Shown: positions 9,753 through 22,570 of the stretch, piece by piece
Position numbering within the stretch: position 1 is the first letter of the stretch
Layout of the letters: every line of letters begins with the position of its first letter
From: Guadua angustifolia
Taxonomy: Eukaryota > Streptophyta > Magnoliopsida > Poales > Poaceae
Assembly: GCA_036346375.1 (NCBI GenBank)
Contig: JAYEVE010000326.1
Span: 372,001 to 436,000, forward strand
Reading direction: 5' to 3'
Length of the DNA stretch: 64,000 bases
Made by a program: the position numbers and the translations under genes
The notes under the pieces: generated by a model
Database searches by the model: none
The model's input: only the letters and a program-made list of their open reading frames with translations
What the model was told of the DNA's origin: nothing

Positions 9753-12700
9753 TGTAATACCGCAAATCGTTTACCAGGGTTTTCTTTTGGCCGGAAATGA
9801 TTCCATCTTTGCAATTCGAGGTTTCTTTTTATTTGCCTTAGTTTTCGGTTTGAGGTTTTGCCGAGCTGTATAGTTTTACGGCAAGCTTGTTTTTCCTGAC
9901 ATTGTCATTTCGCGCCAAGGGTTAAATTATTTGGTTCACTCTAAGAATTCAAAGTTGGATTTGTGGTTTTTGGAGGGGCTTCATTTCTTTTTCCCTCCCT
10001 CACCTAACCTCTCTCTTCCCTTGTTCTTTTGTGTGGTTGTCGTTCGTGGAGGGAGGATATTTTTGCTTTGTCCCAACCGTCTCCCTCTAGTCTTCTATGC
10101 TTTGACTCTCTCGGTCTCCTGCGCCTTCTCCACTCTGAGCCAAATGTTTCTGCTCTCCCCACCCGAGCCAAAGCGCTCCTGCGCCCTCACCTCCAGGCGA
10201 ATCTTCCCTCGCTTGCCTCCTCTCTCTACTGCTTCCCAGACTGGCGCCGCCCTTCCCTGGTCGGCGATAGAAAGAAGAAGAAGACGGCATGGCAGTGCGG
10301 CTCAAGAATGGCGTCGCCTCCCTTCCCTGTGGCGAGAAGAAGAAGAAGTCTGCGGCAGCAGTACCAGAAGGCGGCGCCGCCTCCTTCCCTCCCTTCAAGG
10401 TCGATCCAGCTCAAATAAGCAACCAAGAAGCAGCCCAACCGGCAGTTCCTCTCCCTTCTTGTGGTATGTGGAGTTGGGGTCTAGCTTGTGGATGCATGGT
10501 TGTAGATAAGGTGTTTGAGGAAATGCCTCACATGCTCAACCCTAGTACTTGTGACTGTATATTACATTTTCCATGAAGACTAAACTTGCTTGATTATCAG
10601 AATTGGAATCTTTAGTGATTTGGGGGTACTGGGATTCGCCAAAGAGAGAGTATATGCACGTATACTTGCTATTGTCAAATGAAAGAAATGGGATTACTTG
10701 GTCATGTACTCCTGTTATTAGTTTTAACTTTTAGATTCTCCCCATAGTTATTTCCTAAATTGTTTGTGATGCCACTCGGAATATATATAAATACATGCTA
10801 ATGCTTTGGTTATTCAATGAATGTGTAAGACTCCAAATTTATAAAGGTGTTGGAATTTTCCTTTCATCAAATATATGTGCAGTTAGGAATGCCTCATATA
10901 CTCATGACCGATTAGGGAATGATGTATGTGTATTCGCTTAATCTTTTCTTACTTGATTGATGGGTAAACATATTCAAGGATTAAAACCATATATATATGC
11001 TTAATGTTGTCAACATATGCGAGCAGAATCCAATACTGCTGTTAGTTGGAAAAGGGGCATTTGTAAATCTGTGTTCTGTGCTCTTATGGGATTGAGAAAG
11101 ATAGGGTTCGGAAAAGAGGCTCTTAGTGCATGATGGTTATTAGCAATGGAGGTATATTAGAAGTTTGAGGTTCATGTTCAGAATAGAAATGTGTTTAACC
11201 TTCGCCTTAATCCTTTTGAATCTTCACATCTATAAGGCTACTTGTGGCAAGGAAAGGGGAGATGGCAAACTTGACATAAAACCTAATGGTTTGGTTTAGA
11301 AGTAATTATTCCCAAGTTCAAATCCAACCATGTCCTTTTAGTTTCTGTTAGGGCATTGTGTGGTTACTAGAATATCATTTTGGAATGACTCTATTTTAAT
11401 TGTTGGCTTGAAGTGTATGCTTCTTTAATTTCCGTTAAGTTTGTGAATGTGACAATCGTGCCTTGCCCTATTTTGGATTTCTTCTCTAGGGTTGGTCGTT
11501 GCTAGCACCGCAATGGGCCGTCGGTTCGCCGAGGTTAAAGGCAAGTGCGACCCTAGAGTGTTATTAGGTGTTAAATGCTTTGTTTGCGATAAGATTATGA
11601 AACTTCTAATGATGTGGTTATGTTTAATAGCATATCTAGCAATTGTTTTTAGTATGGTGATGAAGATGGATGAATGTTAGCAAAATGGTAAGTAAGTTAT
11701 TCAATTCCCATTTATTGTATTGCATTACAAATTTTATGAATGAGTAGGGTTATGTTGATGCAAATAACAAAATGATGAACGCGATTGAATGATAACGTGT
11801 GTGTTTATATTCGGGTTGGCCGTGCTTATAAATGTGTATGACCAATGTGGAGTTGAAATAGGATGAAACGGGTAGATCATTCATGTCAATTGCATCATTG
11901 CATTCATGATGGACGAGGCGTCCCATGTTGATGCGGGCCTCGGTGCTCACCCGTAGTGAGCACAAAAGTCCTACCTCGTAGTCCCATTCATCGAGGTGAA
12001 TGGGAGCGAGTCAGTAAGAGTAGGCCCCGCCACGGGATGGGTGGGATTGAGGGTGTACACCGACGGGTGTGCACTCAGCTATACCGGTATACGCTATGAC
12101 AATGTGCATTATGAGCATGCATGGTGCATTCATTTTATGATTCATGAGAAAACGGATGAGAGCATAGAAGCATTGCATGGTGTGTTGCAATGGGTAAATG
12201 TTAATAAATGAGAACGGAAATGACAGATTGAGTATTGAGTCGTGGACTCATCCTGGAATGATTGTTGAGGCATGAGTAAGGTTTATTTATGTTTCCGAGT
12301 TGGGTGTGGTAAGTAGGGTTAGTTTCTGTTTCTTTAACTGGATAATTTCAATTAAGTAATGGTTATGACAAGTGGTGAAGTAATCGTATTCTTACGTTTT
12401 GAAGTGTTATGAATTCAAATTGCTCCCTTTTTTTTAGAATGTCAAGTAAAGGAACTATTACTGTATGTCTTGAAGTCATTGTATTCTAATCTAATTAATT
12501 ACTCTTATGCCTGTTTGCACTTTCTTTGAGTCTTGGACTCACGCTTGTTGTTACTTGTTTCTTTCGGTGCATTGAGGTTATCTAGTGGGAAGGAGTAGTA
12601 TCACGAACACTTTTGCAATCACCGTTATTTGAATTAAATCATGCGTAGTGTCAAGTCTTGTTTATAATTGTAATTAATGTGATTGTAATTTATTGTTCAT

Positions 12701-12894
12701 CGTGATGAGAGTTATTGAAATCTGTTGGGTGTGTGGTTGATTAACTAAGGACCTGCTAGAATGATATCATATCTCTGTTATTCTTTTGTCTGCACGAGTG
12801 GATGTCCATAATTTTAGAGGAGGTGCTGCCGAAAATTTCAGTGAAATTGGGAGTTAGTAGCATTCTGGACTTCATGGGAAGTCGGGGTGTTACA
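9753..12894 (-). mobile_element. 3,142-bp solo LTR nested in the family A LTR
   Basis: Ends are TGTAATACC (9753) and GGTGTTACA (12894), short inverted repeats of TGTARYACC type, flanked on both sides by GCATT (9748-9752, 12895-12899). The minus orientation is inferred because the minus start, TGTAACACCCCGACTTCC, looks like the beginning of a gypsy-type LTR. No primer site or polypurine tract adjoins it. A CT/GAAG-rich GC block near 9970-10430 gives open frames on both strands that I do not regard as genes. Confidence 0.85.
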
Positions 12895-12899
12895 GCATT

Positions 12900-14050
12900 C
12901 ATCCGAGATGCTATTCATATAAATGGTTACTAGGATTTATTATGAACTTATTACAAATTCACACAGATATATGCTATTTTTGCATAACTAGGGACTTTAT
13001 GATCTTACTAATATTTATGAATTCATTTTACCATTATTTGATCTTATGAACTCAAGTTAATAACTATTTTAACTTCCATGTATTTGAAAGACAATATATT
13101 TCCAAATATAATTCAATTCAGATTCAACTCTAAATGTTTTTGCATATCTAAGTTCATTACTGTCTTTTGGATTCACAGAAACTGATTTTACATGATTTAC
13201 ATCCTATTTGCAAAAGATATTCATATTTGAATACTTAATACATTGAAAACAATCTATTTTAGAAAATGGTTCAAATTAAGTTAGAATCTAAATATTTTTA
13301 TATATTTGGGTTCCTGAGGATTTAAGGTTTCCATAAAAATTGGTCTTATTCAAATTTGAACTTGTTTGCATAAACTTTATATAAAGCATCACTTAATCAA
13401 CTTATTTTAGCTTAACTTTATAATTTAAACAGAGTTTGTTATTTCAATATTTTTGAATATTCAGAGTCCTCATGCATTCAAATGATCATAGAAATTTACT
13501 TCATGATTTAAAGAATTATATTTTGTTTATTTGTAATAGTACTATATTAGGGTTTGTTTGTATTTAAATTCCAAATAACTTTAACTAAGTTTGAAAATTA
13601 AATATTTTTGCACATATGAGTTTCTTATGGGTTCAGGAGCATGCATAATTTATTTTATCATTTTAGGATTCATGATGCATAATATTTGTTAAGAGACTAT
13701 ATTAGAGTTTATTAAAATTTCTATTTCAAATAAATTAAACCAAGCATGAGAATTAAACATTTTTGCATATTCAGGTTCTTAAGGTCATAAGGATTCTAAC
13801 AAAATTTACTTTATTTGATTTAGAGTTCATTTGCAGAATTTCTATGAATGTCATATTTTGATTCCTTTTCTTCAAATTTAAATTTAAATTCTAAACAGAG
13901 TTGAAATTCAAAATATTTTTCCATATTCTAAATATACATGAATTTAGACAAATTTAGGAATTTATTTCACTTAATTTTGATTGTTAGTTCAAAAGTTATA
14001 AGCATTTGAATTCATTCGGGTTTGGAAAATACTGGAAAATGGAAAACTGC
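12900..14050. repeat. Decayed AT-rich repeats inside the 6.4-kb LTR
   Basis: A loosely conserved motif, AAATATTTTTGCATAT followed by GGTTC, recurs at about 13130, 13300, 13590, 13760 and 13910, a spacing near 150-200 bp. It looks like an old tandem expansion within the LTR and helps explain why this copy is longer than its relatives. Confidence 0.4.
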
Positions 14051-16882
14051 CATAAAAGGAAAGTACGTCTGCTCACCGATAATACGCTTTCCAATTTTGG
14101 GCTGGACGGATTGGGCTACTGGCAAATGGACCCGAAGCTAGGCGCTGACAGCTAGGCCCAGGGTGGCAGGGACTCGGCACGGTGCTTGGTGGCTGACGAA
14201 GAGGGCCCGCCTGGCGGAGACTCGGGCGACGCAGCGCGGAGCGACTGACGGAGGGGTCCCGCGCGGCAGCGACTGAGAACAGAGCGGCGCCTCCCGAAGC
14301 TCGCTGGCGGCGAAGCAACACCGGAACAGCGGAATGGGTTCCGGAATGAGCTTCAGCACGTCCTTGCGCACCTAGGGATGGTCCTTTTGGCCTTCGGCGA
14401 CATTGGGAAATGGCGTGCCACCGGAGAGGGGCGGCGGCGTCCATGGCTGACCGACGGGGAAGAAGAAAGAGGGTTCGCCGGACCTCATTTTCACCATGGT
14501 AAGCATCAGTGAGGTCTAAGGACTCCATTTTAGTCTTCAATTGAAAGGGAGAATAAGTCGAAGGAGGTCCTCACCGTGCGCATCCATGGCGGAAGAGAGG
14601 AGCACGGTGCGGCGGCTCACTGGGGAAGAAGGGTCCAAATTGGCACCGGGGTAGGGTTCTAGGGGTCATGAGGGTGCTTCGGTCTTGATGGTTCAAGCTA
14701 ATTTGAAGTATGGAAGTGCGCGGGTGGATTCTCCCCATTTCGGGTCCCTACCGGATTTGGAGAAGAAGGCGAAGCTTAAAGCGCAGGAGAATGGTTCAGG
14801 GGAAGGTAGATGAGGCTGTGGTGGTTCCTGGGAGATAGCCGAGCTGGGTTTTGTAGCTATACCGAAGTGGTTCGTTGCAATTCATTGCCGGCTTGGTTGC
14901 TTCTCTGCGGAATCCATGCGTGCACGCAAGCTTGGCGGGGAAGCAGGGAAGTGACGGCTTTCAACGCCTCGGCAATGCTGGCGCATGGGCGAGACGGCGC
15001 AAGTCCCAGCGCGTGGACTTGGGGTTGCCGTGGCAGGGTGTGGACGCATGGGCAAGATTGCTGTCACGGCAAAGATTTTTCGGTGAAAAGTTGCCGTGGC
15101 AAGCATTGGCAGGGCATGGCAGAGGAGAAATGGCGTGTGTGCACGGCGTTTCCAGTGGGGCTAGCCAGCAGTTTTGGCGGCACGGGTGAAGGACGCAAGT
15201 CCCAGGGCGACGCCATTGCGTGCGGCAGCAGAGTTTGGCGGAGACGGGGCGGTGGTCTCTCGGCGTGGCGCGGAGGAAAGGTTCCCTGCCCAGGCGCTGC
15301 CGCGGCGAGGAAAAGCCGGCCAAAACGTTGCCGCGACAGAGCTTCGGCAGAGGGATGCTTGCGCGAAGGCGAAGGAAGATGGGAAAGAGGCCACTGGCAG
15401 GTGGGGTAGAAGGAGCTACAGTGGCGACTAGAAGTTGGCTGGAACGTGAGCTCATCTTTGTACATGAGTTTGATATTTTTGGTCATGAATTGGTTTGGTT
15501 CAAAGGTGGTTTTAATCATTTTGAAATTTCCTGCAAATTTTTGTGTAGGAATATTAGGATATGTAGTTTTCATTTTCTTTGGTTTCATTCAATTCGCCAC
15601 TGCGATTTACTTACAATAATTCCTCAAAATTAACAAGTTTTTAGACAATTTTTGAATTTTTAGGGCAGTACAAAATCTATAATCGGAGCTACCATAACTG
15701 CTTAAAATATTTTGAAACTTTCTAAATAAGGTCCTAGGATAAGTAAAGGTGTCTACAAAAATTTTGGGCTTAAAATATGCTATATAAAAATTATAATAAT
15801 TCTGACAATGAACAATGCACAGAAATTCCAGTTCTGTTTTTGATTTATTAAAGTGTACCAATGATTTTATTTATTTTTTAAACTTTGTTTTTAAAATTTT
15901 ATTGGACTATTAATGCTTATGTAAAATTTTCATATTTTTATCTTTGATATTTAAATTATAAAAATTCTGACATTGCTATTTACAGCTTTATTGGTTTTCT
16001 GTTTTTGAATTTATAGAAGATTCAAATGTAAGTTTTTATTTCTGATATTTTTACCATAGGTATATATGGGTCTTAGGTCGGCATGGTAAAAATATCAACT
16101 TGAGTAGAGGTCTAGAGTCTGCTAAAAAAATCTGACATGGTTTAAATCAGCTTTCTTGTCTCAAGATTATCACATGTTTTTATTTCATTTTAATTGTTCA
16201 GATTATCTCAATTGTCATGATTGTGTTTCTAGAGATATATCTGGGATGCTCTGAAAATTTAATATTTTTTTTTGATATTTTACTTTTACTTTCTTACTTT
16301 TACTATTTTACCATCTCATTGAATTTAACTTTTCTTTTAAAAGTAAAAGCTCAAGAAATTCCAATAATGCAACATAGTTCAGAAAAATGGAGATTCAAAT
16401 CAAGTTCACATTTCAAACTTATTTTGATATTTCATTTGTTTTGATAGTAATGATTTTAAGTTTCAATTCGTTCTTTTCATTAAGATCAGAATTTAAGAGA
16501 AATTTCAAAATAGATGAAAATTCAAATAATAAATTTTTTATTTTCTACTCATTTTTATAGTTTATTTGAGAAAAATTTATATCTTATCTTATACTTAAGT
16601 TCAAGAAAATAAGGAAAATGGGTGACATCTTAATTCAAATTCTTGATTTCAAATAAAATTTTTATTTAGTTTCACTTTATATTCTAAATTTTTATTTTTC
16701 CAACTTTTAGAATTTTTTGGGATGTTACATGTCTTTCCCTGTCGGCCATGAATGAAATAACCGAGTGTTCTTCGTTGAACCATCGGAATAAGAAAAACTG
16801 CTTACCACCTTTTTTGTTACCTACTATTCAGTATGCTATTACACATTACCCTCGGCAAAAAGATAGATTTCTAGTAGTGTTG

Positions 16883-18387
16883 ATTTGTTGTTACTCGAAT
16901 AGAATATTGCGGCCAAATTATTGCAGTATATAGGTAGTGGTTTAGATATGCTGTCTATCACTCTTAATCCCGGGATAAAATTCTTAAGCCATACAGCCTG
17001 CCCAGTAGCCTCATAACATGCCACAAACTCAACCTGCATTGTGGATGATGCAGTAAGTGATTGTTTGGGGCTTTTTCACGAAATGGCTCCTCCTGCAAGT
17101 GTGAAGATATATCCTGTTGTGGATTTCTTAGTATCAACACATCCTGCAAAGTCAGCGTCTGAATAACCCACAACCTCAAGGTTATCAGATTTCTTATATG
17201 TGAGCATGTAATACTTAGTGCCTTGCAAATAACGCAAAACTTTCTTAACGGCTTTTCAGTGGTCCAACCCTAGATTAGATCGATATCTGCAAAGCATCCC
17301 GGTTACGAATGCTAAATCAGGGCAAGTACATACTTGAGCATACATAATGATTCCGACAGCAGAAGCATAAGGAATCCCCTTCATCTAATCAACTTCTAAT
17401 TGGTTCCTTGGACTTTAAAATGTTCCAAACTTATCGCCCTTAACAATAGAAGTAGCCGTGGCAGAGCAGTTATGCATATTAAATCTCTTAAGCACTCTGT
17501 CAATGTATGCCTATGCCTTTTGAGATAAGCCTAATACCCCTTTGGACATATCTCGGTTAATCTCAATGCCCAAAACGTAAAGAGGCATCACCAAGATCCT
17601 TCATATCAAAATTAGCGGAATGAAATCTTTTGGTCTCGTACAGCATATCCTTATCGCTGCTGGCCAACAAGATGTCATCCACATAAAGTACTAAGATAGT
17701 GAATTTTCTCCCCTTAGTCTTAATATATATGCAATTGTCCACTTCATTTTATTTGAAACCAAAATTTCTTATGGTCTCATCGAATTTAAGGTACCATTGT
17801 CTAGACGCTTATTTTAATCCATAAATGGACTTCTTAAGTCTACACGCCATATGTTCCTTGCCTTCCATGACAAAACCTTTCGGTTCAGCCATGTAAACAT
17901 TCTCATGCAAGTCACCATTAAGGAATACAGTTTTAACATCCATCTGATATAGCTCTAAATCATAATGAGCAACAAGCGCCATGGCAATTCTTAGTGAATC
18001 TTTCTTGGAGACAGGAGAGAAAGTATCAATATAATCAATCCCTTCTCTTTGTGTAAACCCTTTTGCTACAAGTCTTGCCTTGAATCTTTCGATATTTCCC
18101 TTAGAGTCATGCTTAGTTTTGTAGACCCATCTACAACCTACTGTTTTGACATCGTCAGGAATTTCTACTAGATCCCAGACATCATTAATGCTCATAGACT
18201 TAATTTCATCCTGCATGGCCTCAAGCCACTTAGATGAATCCTTAGTCATCATAGCCTCCTTAAATGAGTTAGTATCATCTACCTTCCCTATGTCATTTAC
18301 ATCTTCATTCATGTACACAACATAGTCATTCGGGATGGCAGACCTTCTTTCCCACTGTGACCTTCTTAGTGGTACATTAGTTATCAC
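16883..18387 (-). pseudogene. Copia relic 2: reverse transcriptase and truncated RNase H
   Basis: From 18387 downwards the minus strand shows the RT N-terminus (EAMQDEIKSMSINDVWDLVE), CRWVYKTKHDSKGNIERFKA, QMDVKTVFLNGDLHENVYMA and RLKKSIYGLK. The LYVDDILLASSD catalytic block follows near 17660-17690 in another frame, then the connection region with several stops. Near 17039 the RNase H domain begins (EFVACYEATGQAVWLKNF, YCNNLAAIFYSSNNKST) and is cut exactly where the CACTA terminus starts at 16879. Multiple frameshifts confirm a dead copy. The last third of RNase H and the 3' LTR were not found on the far side of the CACTA element. Confidence 0.88.
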
Positions 18388-18510
18388 AGATGGTTGTTGA
18401 GGCTCATCATTATGTGCTATATTATTAATTCCAGAATCCTTAGTTGGAGGCTCAACTCCAAAATTCTCAGCTAGAGGTGTAACTGAATGAGCTATAGGAA
18501 GAATAGTCTC

Positions 18511-19691
18511 TTAGATTATCGGTAATGGTACATAAGTCCGAATCACCTCAAGATCTATTTTCCTACCCTCTGAGCTCCCACTGATTTCATCATTCTCTAA
18601 AAATATAGCATGTCGGGTTTCCACAAACTTAGTGACACGATCTGAACAATAAAATCGATACCCCTTAGATCTTTTGGGATATCCAATAAAATGGTAGCTT
18701 ATTGTCTTAGGATCTAATTTCCCAATGTGTGGATTAAAGATTTTAGCTTCAACAGGACAACCCCACACACATAAGTATTTTAAACTCTGTTTCCTCCTAG
18801 TCCATAATTCACAAGGTGTCTTAGGTACTGATTTACTGGGAACCCGATTAAGTATATGTGCGGTTGTTTTTAATGCTTCCATCCACAAACCAACTGGTAA
18901 ACTGGAGTAACTCATCATGCTACGCACCATATCCATAAGGGTGCAGTTGCGTCTTTCAGCTACTCCATTTTACTGAGGTTCACCAGGTGTTGAATATTGG
19001 GCTATTATGCCATTTTCTGAAAGAAACTTAGCAAATGGACCTGGAATCTATCCATAAGGAGCATGTCTCCCATAATATTCTCCTCTACGATCTGATCTTA
19101 CCACTTTGATCTTTAAATTATGCTGATTTTCTACTTTAGCTTTGAATATTTTTAATTTATCAAGTGATTCAGATCGATCACGAATAGGAAAAATATAACC
19201 ATAACGGGAGAAATCATCAGTGAACGTAATAAAAGAGTCAAACCCATCTACTGAAGTTACAGGAAATGGACCACATATATCAGTGTGAATTAATTTCAAT
19301 ATTCTTGTGCTTCGGATGGCTCCTTTCTTAATTTTTTTACATATTTTCCCTTAATACAATCAATATAGGGGTCTGAGTCAGAGAAGTCTAATGGGTAGAG
19401 TATCTCTTCATTAATGAGACGTTCCATTCTTCCCTTCGAAATGTGGCCTAAACGATAGTGCCACAATTTTGATTAAGTCTCATCACCTAAACTTCTCTTT
19501 CGCTTATTAGTGGTATCACACACATTCATAGACACAGGACATTCAGAGAGAGAAAGCATATAAAGTTTGTCTCGTCGAGTTGCGAGACCAATATTATTTG
19601 AATTAAAACTTATAATGCATTTATTAACCCTAAAGGTACAAATGTATCCATCATCATCTAAAAGAGTAACAGAAATAAGGTTCCTCCTCAT
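18511..19691 (-). pseudogene. Copia relic 2: integrase region
   Basis: This part encodes the copia integrase in broken frames. At 19691-19473 is the linker after protease (RRNLISVTLLDDDGYICTF). At 19299-19048 is the catalytic core with the first Asp in LIHTDICGPFPV, FITFTDDFSRYGYIF and the second Asp in VVRSDRRGEYYG. At 18936-18511 follow MVRSMMSYSSLPVGLW, LNRVPSKSVPKTPCELW and the C-terminal LKYLCVWGCPVEAK / FIGYPKRSKGYRFYC. Stops and shifts at 18940-19040 and 19300-19470 break it. It joins gag-protease upstream and RT downstream in the normal copia order. Confidence 0.88.
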
Positions 19692-19805
19692 GGTGGGAAC
19701 GTAAATAACATTATTTAGGGTAAGAGTGAAACCGCTATCTAATACTAATGGTAGAGTGCCAACAGCTTCAACTTCAGCCTCTCTTCCATCAACAACTCTA
19801 AGACT

Positions 19806-20800
19806 TCACTCCCCCTTTCTTAGTGTCCTCTCTGTAAGGAATCCCTGCAATGAATTGGAAACGTACACAGAGGCACCAGAATCAATCCACCAGGTATTAG
19901 GGGAAATATCAGTAAAACGGGTTTCATTAACAATAGAAATTATGTTGTTACCCTTCTTGGCAAGCCACTTCATGAAGCCCACACAATCATTCTGTATGTG
20001 CACATTGTTCTTGCAAAAGCGACAGATGGGCCCATCAGAAGTAGATACAGCAGGGGCTTTCTCTTTTGGCTTTAATTTGCTTGACTCGGCCTTAGGGGAG
20101 AAATGCAGCTTCTTTTTGGATTTAGCTTCCCCTTGGAATTTCCTTTTTCCATGGCCAACATGAAAAACTTGGTCCTTCCTCTCAGTTTTAAGCCTCTTCT
20201 CCTCTTGGACACACATAGCAATCAACTCGCTCAAGGTCTACTGCTCCTTCTAAGTATTATAATTAATTTTGAATGCATTATACTCAGAAGGGAGAGAGGT
20301 CATAATAAAATGGACCAAGAAACCATTAGAAATGGCCATATCCATGCCCTTGAGTTTTGCAGCCATATTAGTCATCATCATGGTATGCTCACGTACACTC
20401 TAGAGCCATCATATTTAGTTGTGAGTATTTTCATGATTAAAGTACTAGCATATACCTTTGAGGAGCCCTTGAATTGCTCCTCAACTGAGGCCAAGTACTG
20501 CTTAGCATTATCGGATTCAGGGATTGCTCCCCTTATCCCTAAAGATATGGTGCTCTTCATAATCATTAAGGACATGCGGTTGGACCGCTCCCACTTTTCT
20601 GCTGTTAAATCATAGAGTTTCTTTTTCTCAGTGAAACTCTCATCATTAGCAGAAGGAGCTACGGGAGCATCCTCACGTAAGGCATAATTTAAGTCCATAA
20701 CTCCAAGAACAATCAAAATCCTCTCCTTCCAAGAAGGAAAGTTTGTCCCTGTCAACTGCTCAATGCCGTTCAAGTAAGAGGCAACATTGGCGGTGTTCAT
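19806..20800 (-). pseudogene. Copia relic 2: gag and protease
   Basis: The frame starts at ATG 20800 (MNTANVASYLNGIEQLTGTN), typical of plant copia gag with the FPSWKERILIVLG motif. A frameshift near 20380 breaks the gag. The second part (20234-19806) carries a zinc knuckle, CRFCKNNVHIQNDC (CX2CX4HX4C), preceded by a Lys-rich stretch, and the protease active site WWIDSGASVYVSNS. The codons around these motifs are intact, so this is a moderately old copy. Confidence 0.9.
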
Positions 20801-22047
20801 GGCTGAATCAAAAATAAAATATAATCAGTAATCATTGAAAAATAATATGTCTTGAATGAATTAACCCTACGTTGGTTTGATTAATAACATGCTAATAACA
20901 GGAAAAATTTTAAAGTTCAAATTCGCATCACTGTTGGGTAGAAACAAAAAAGAACTAAATATCTTATGGGTGACACATATTCATAAACAACATTGGTCAG
21001 TATATGATCATGGTCATAACATAATCCCAATTTTAAACATTAAACAATAATCTCTAATCAAAACTTCCCATTGGTTCGGTTCCATTTTAATTAGAGATAA
21101 TGCTAAAAAATATTTATCATGTAAAAATTAATTGCCATATTAGTTAATTAGTCCAAAAATTAAACATAACATGAAATGCCCATAAATTAATTAAACATAA
21201 TATTAATGCCCAGGAAATAAACATTAAACAGTACTAATTGCAGTAATTAAATGACTGAACAAAACTAAAATTAAAATCTGCTATTCATCCAGATTGCAAA
21301 GTCTACCCATTTCTGGCCCAAAACAAAAATCAGCGTGCAGCTAAAAGCAGCCCGCACGTAGCTAGCCCAGACGCGATGCAGCGGCCCACATAGACGCGAG
21401 GCGACTACCCAAGCGAAAATGCAGCTAGCGGCCCAGCAACACGCTCTTGGAGCCCAGAATGCAACGCAGCCTAGGCCAACCTCAACCCGTGCGCAGCAAT
21501 CTCAGTCGCCCATTCGAACGGATGGCTCAGATCTCATGCAACCGAAACAAAACACGCATGCAACGAAAACCCTAAGCCATTCCTCTCCTCCCCGCCCGAA
21601 AACTCCGCTGCGGGCAGCGACCGATGGCAGAGCGGTGGCGACGGCGCACGTGCAACGGTGAACTGATCCCGCATGGGCTCTGGCTAGGCGGGAACAACGG
21701 GCATCGGCTTCGCGCGAAGTCGTGACCGCGGGCAAGCAAGAGGCGACACGGACGGGATAGCGGCGCGCACGAAGGGACTGACGACGACCATGGCAAGAAT
21801 GACGACAACCTGAACAGGTAATCGTTGAACGCCTTCTTTAGATCATTAGGTTTTTCTTGATTTGGGGGGCAAATAATGAAATTAGGGTTCAGGATTTTGG
21901 GGACATAGGGTTCAGATTTGGTGTTTTGAGTTTGGATCTAATCTTTTCCCCTCCTTCTCAATGCTAACCAAGCCGAAACCGACAAGAACAAGAGCATAAA
22001 TTGAGACACTAAAACCGGGCTTTAAGGATCAAGATTAGGCTAGGATT
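20801..22047 (-). other. Untranslated leader of copia relic 2
   Basis: About 1.25 kb between the primer binding site and the gag ATG. It is AT-rich near gag and GC-rich at 21300-21800. Short open frames in the GC-rich part occur on both strands and show no domain. Confidence 0.6.
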
Positions 22048-22059
22048 GCTCTGATACCA
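22048..22059 (-). promoter_or_regulatory. Primer binding site, initiator-Met tRNA type
   Basis: On the minus strand the sequence reads TGGTATCAGAGC, complementary to the 3' end of plant initiator methionine tRNA, two bases after the LTR end. It fixes the orientation (minus) and left edge of the 5' LTR. Confidence 0.9.
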
Positions 22060-22061
22060 AA

Positions 22062-22570
22062 TGTTAGTTCTTTAGGGTTTACTAATCATGAACATTACCT
22101 ATTCTAAATCATGATCACCAAAATAATAATGTGGAAATAAATCATTAGATCACTGACCCGGTGATGATGAAGTCGCCACTAGGGTGTTCGGTAGTGTTCT
22201 TGAGTGTCGGTGAGGAAAAACCATCGAGGTAGATGCGCAACACCAAACCAAGTGTAGAAGAAGAAAGACCAGTGTAGATGCACAACGAAAATCGTCAAGA
22301 TCCTCTCGGCGATGGAATGGATCTTCGTTAGCTTAGGCGCAGACTTTTGATCGGACAAAATGTGAGAGAGGGAAAAACTCAAAATTAGCATTAACCCAAC
22401 CGAGCGCCGGCCTCTCCCTTTTATTCTTGCACCAGCTAACAGGATCGAACCAATTTGGTTGGAGCGCTCTCGATCAAGGCGCGATTTCCTTAATTTTCTG
22501 ACCTTCCGTTAATTCCTTGACTTTCCCTAATTCTCTGACTTTCCATTTTAACTGAAGATCATATCCAACA
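22062..22570 (-). repeat. 5' LTR of copia relic 2, 509 bp
   Basis: Minus-strand start TGTTGGATATGATC at 22570 and end ...AACTAACA at 22062 give TG...CA ends. TGTTGGATATG is a usual copia LTR start. The primer site abuts it on the gag side. The flanking pentamer is CGCCA (22571-22575); the matching one is unknown because the 3' end is missing. Confidence 0.85.

Larger units (their letters stand above)
7175..16729 (-). mobile_element. Solo LTR of long-LTR family A (about 6.4 kb, minus), itself interrupted
   Basis: Plus-strand limits are TGTGGCGACCCC at 7175 and GGGATGTTACA ending at 16729. In its own (minus) direction the LTR starts TGTAACATCCC and ends GTCGCCACA. The same pentamer TGTCT flanks both ends (7170-7174, 16730-16734). 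After removing the nested LTR at 9753-12894 about 6.4 kb remain. The first 1.6 kb (plus) match the LTRs at 53815, 59901 and, inverted, 26400-28022. A GC-rich block at 14060-15440 matches those at 55490-56530 and 61560-62590. With no internal domain and one duplication, it is a solo LTR left by LTR-LTR recombination. Confidence 0.85.
6448..16879. mobile_element. CACTA-derived element, interrupted by a solo LTR
   Basis: The right end (16860-16879) reads, inverted, CACTACTAGAAATCTATC, the canonical CACTA terminus, and is followed by TTG, a possible 3-bp duplication. Next to it are subterminal motifs (CCGAGTG, CTCGGCAAA). The left part, 6640-7169, is an array of the same motifs. A degenerate left terminus CATCATTAGAAAT lies at 6448. 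The two halves are separated by the LTR at 7175-16729, whose TGTCT duplication rejoins them. No transposase is present, so this is a non-autonomous or deleted copy. The left terminus is weak. Confidence 0.7.

Noticed and set aside
9931..10576. Overlapping open frames of up to 192 codons on both strands in the 3.1-kb solo LTR
   Set aside because: GC-rich, low-stop DNA with mutually exclusive frames on both strands, and no motif.
14810..15633. Several open frames over 130 codons on both strands
   Set aside because: They lie in the GC-rich block of the 6.4-kb solo LTR; frames overlap on both strands and match no family.
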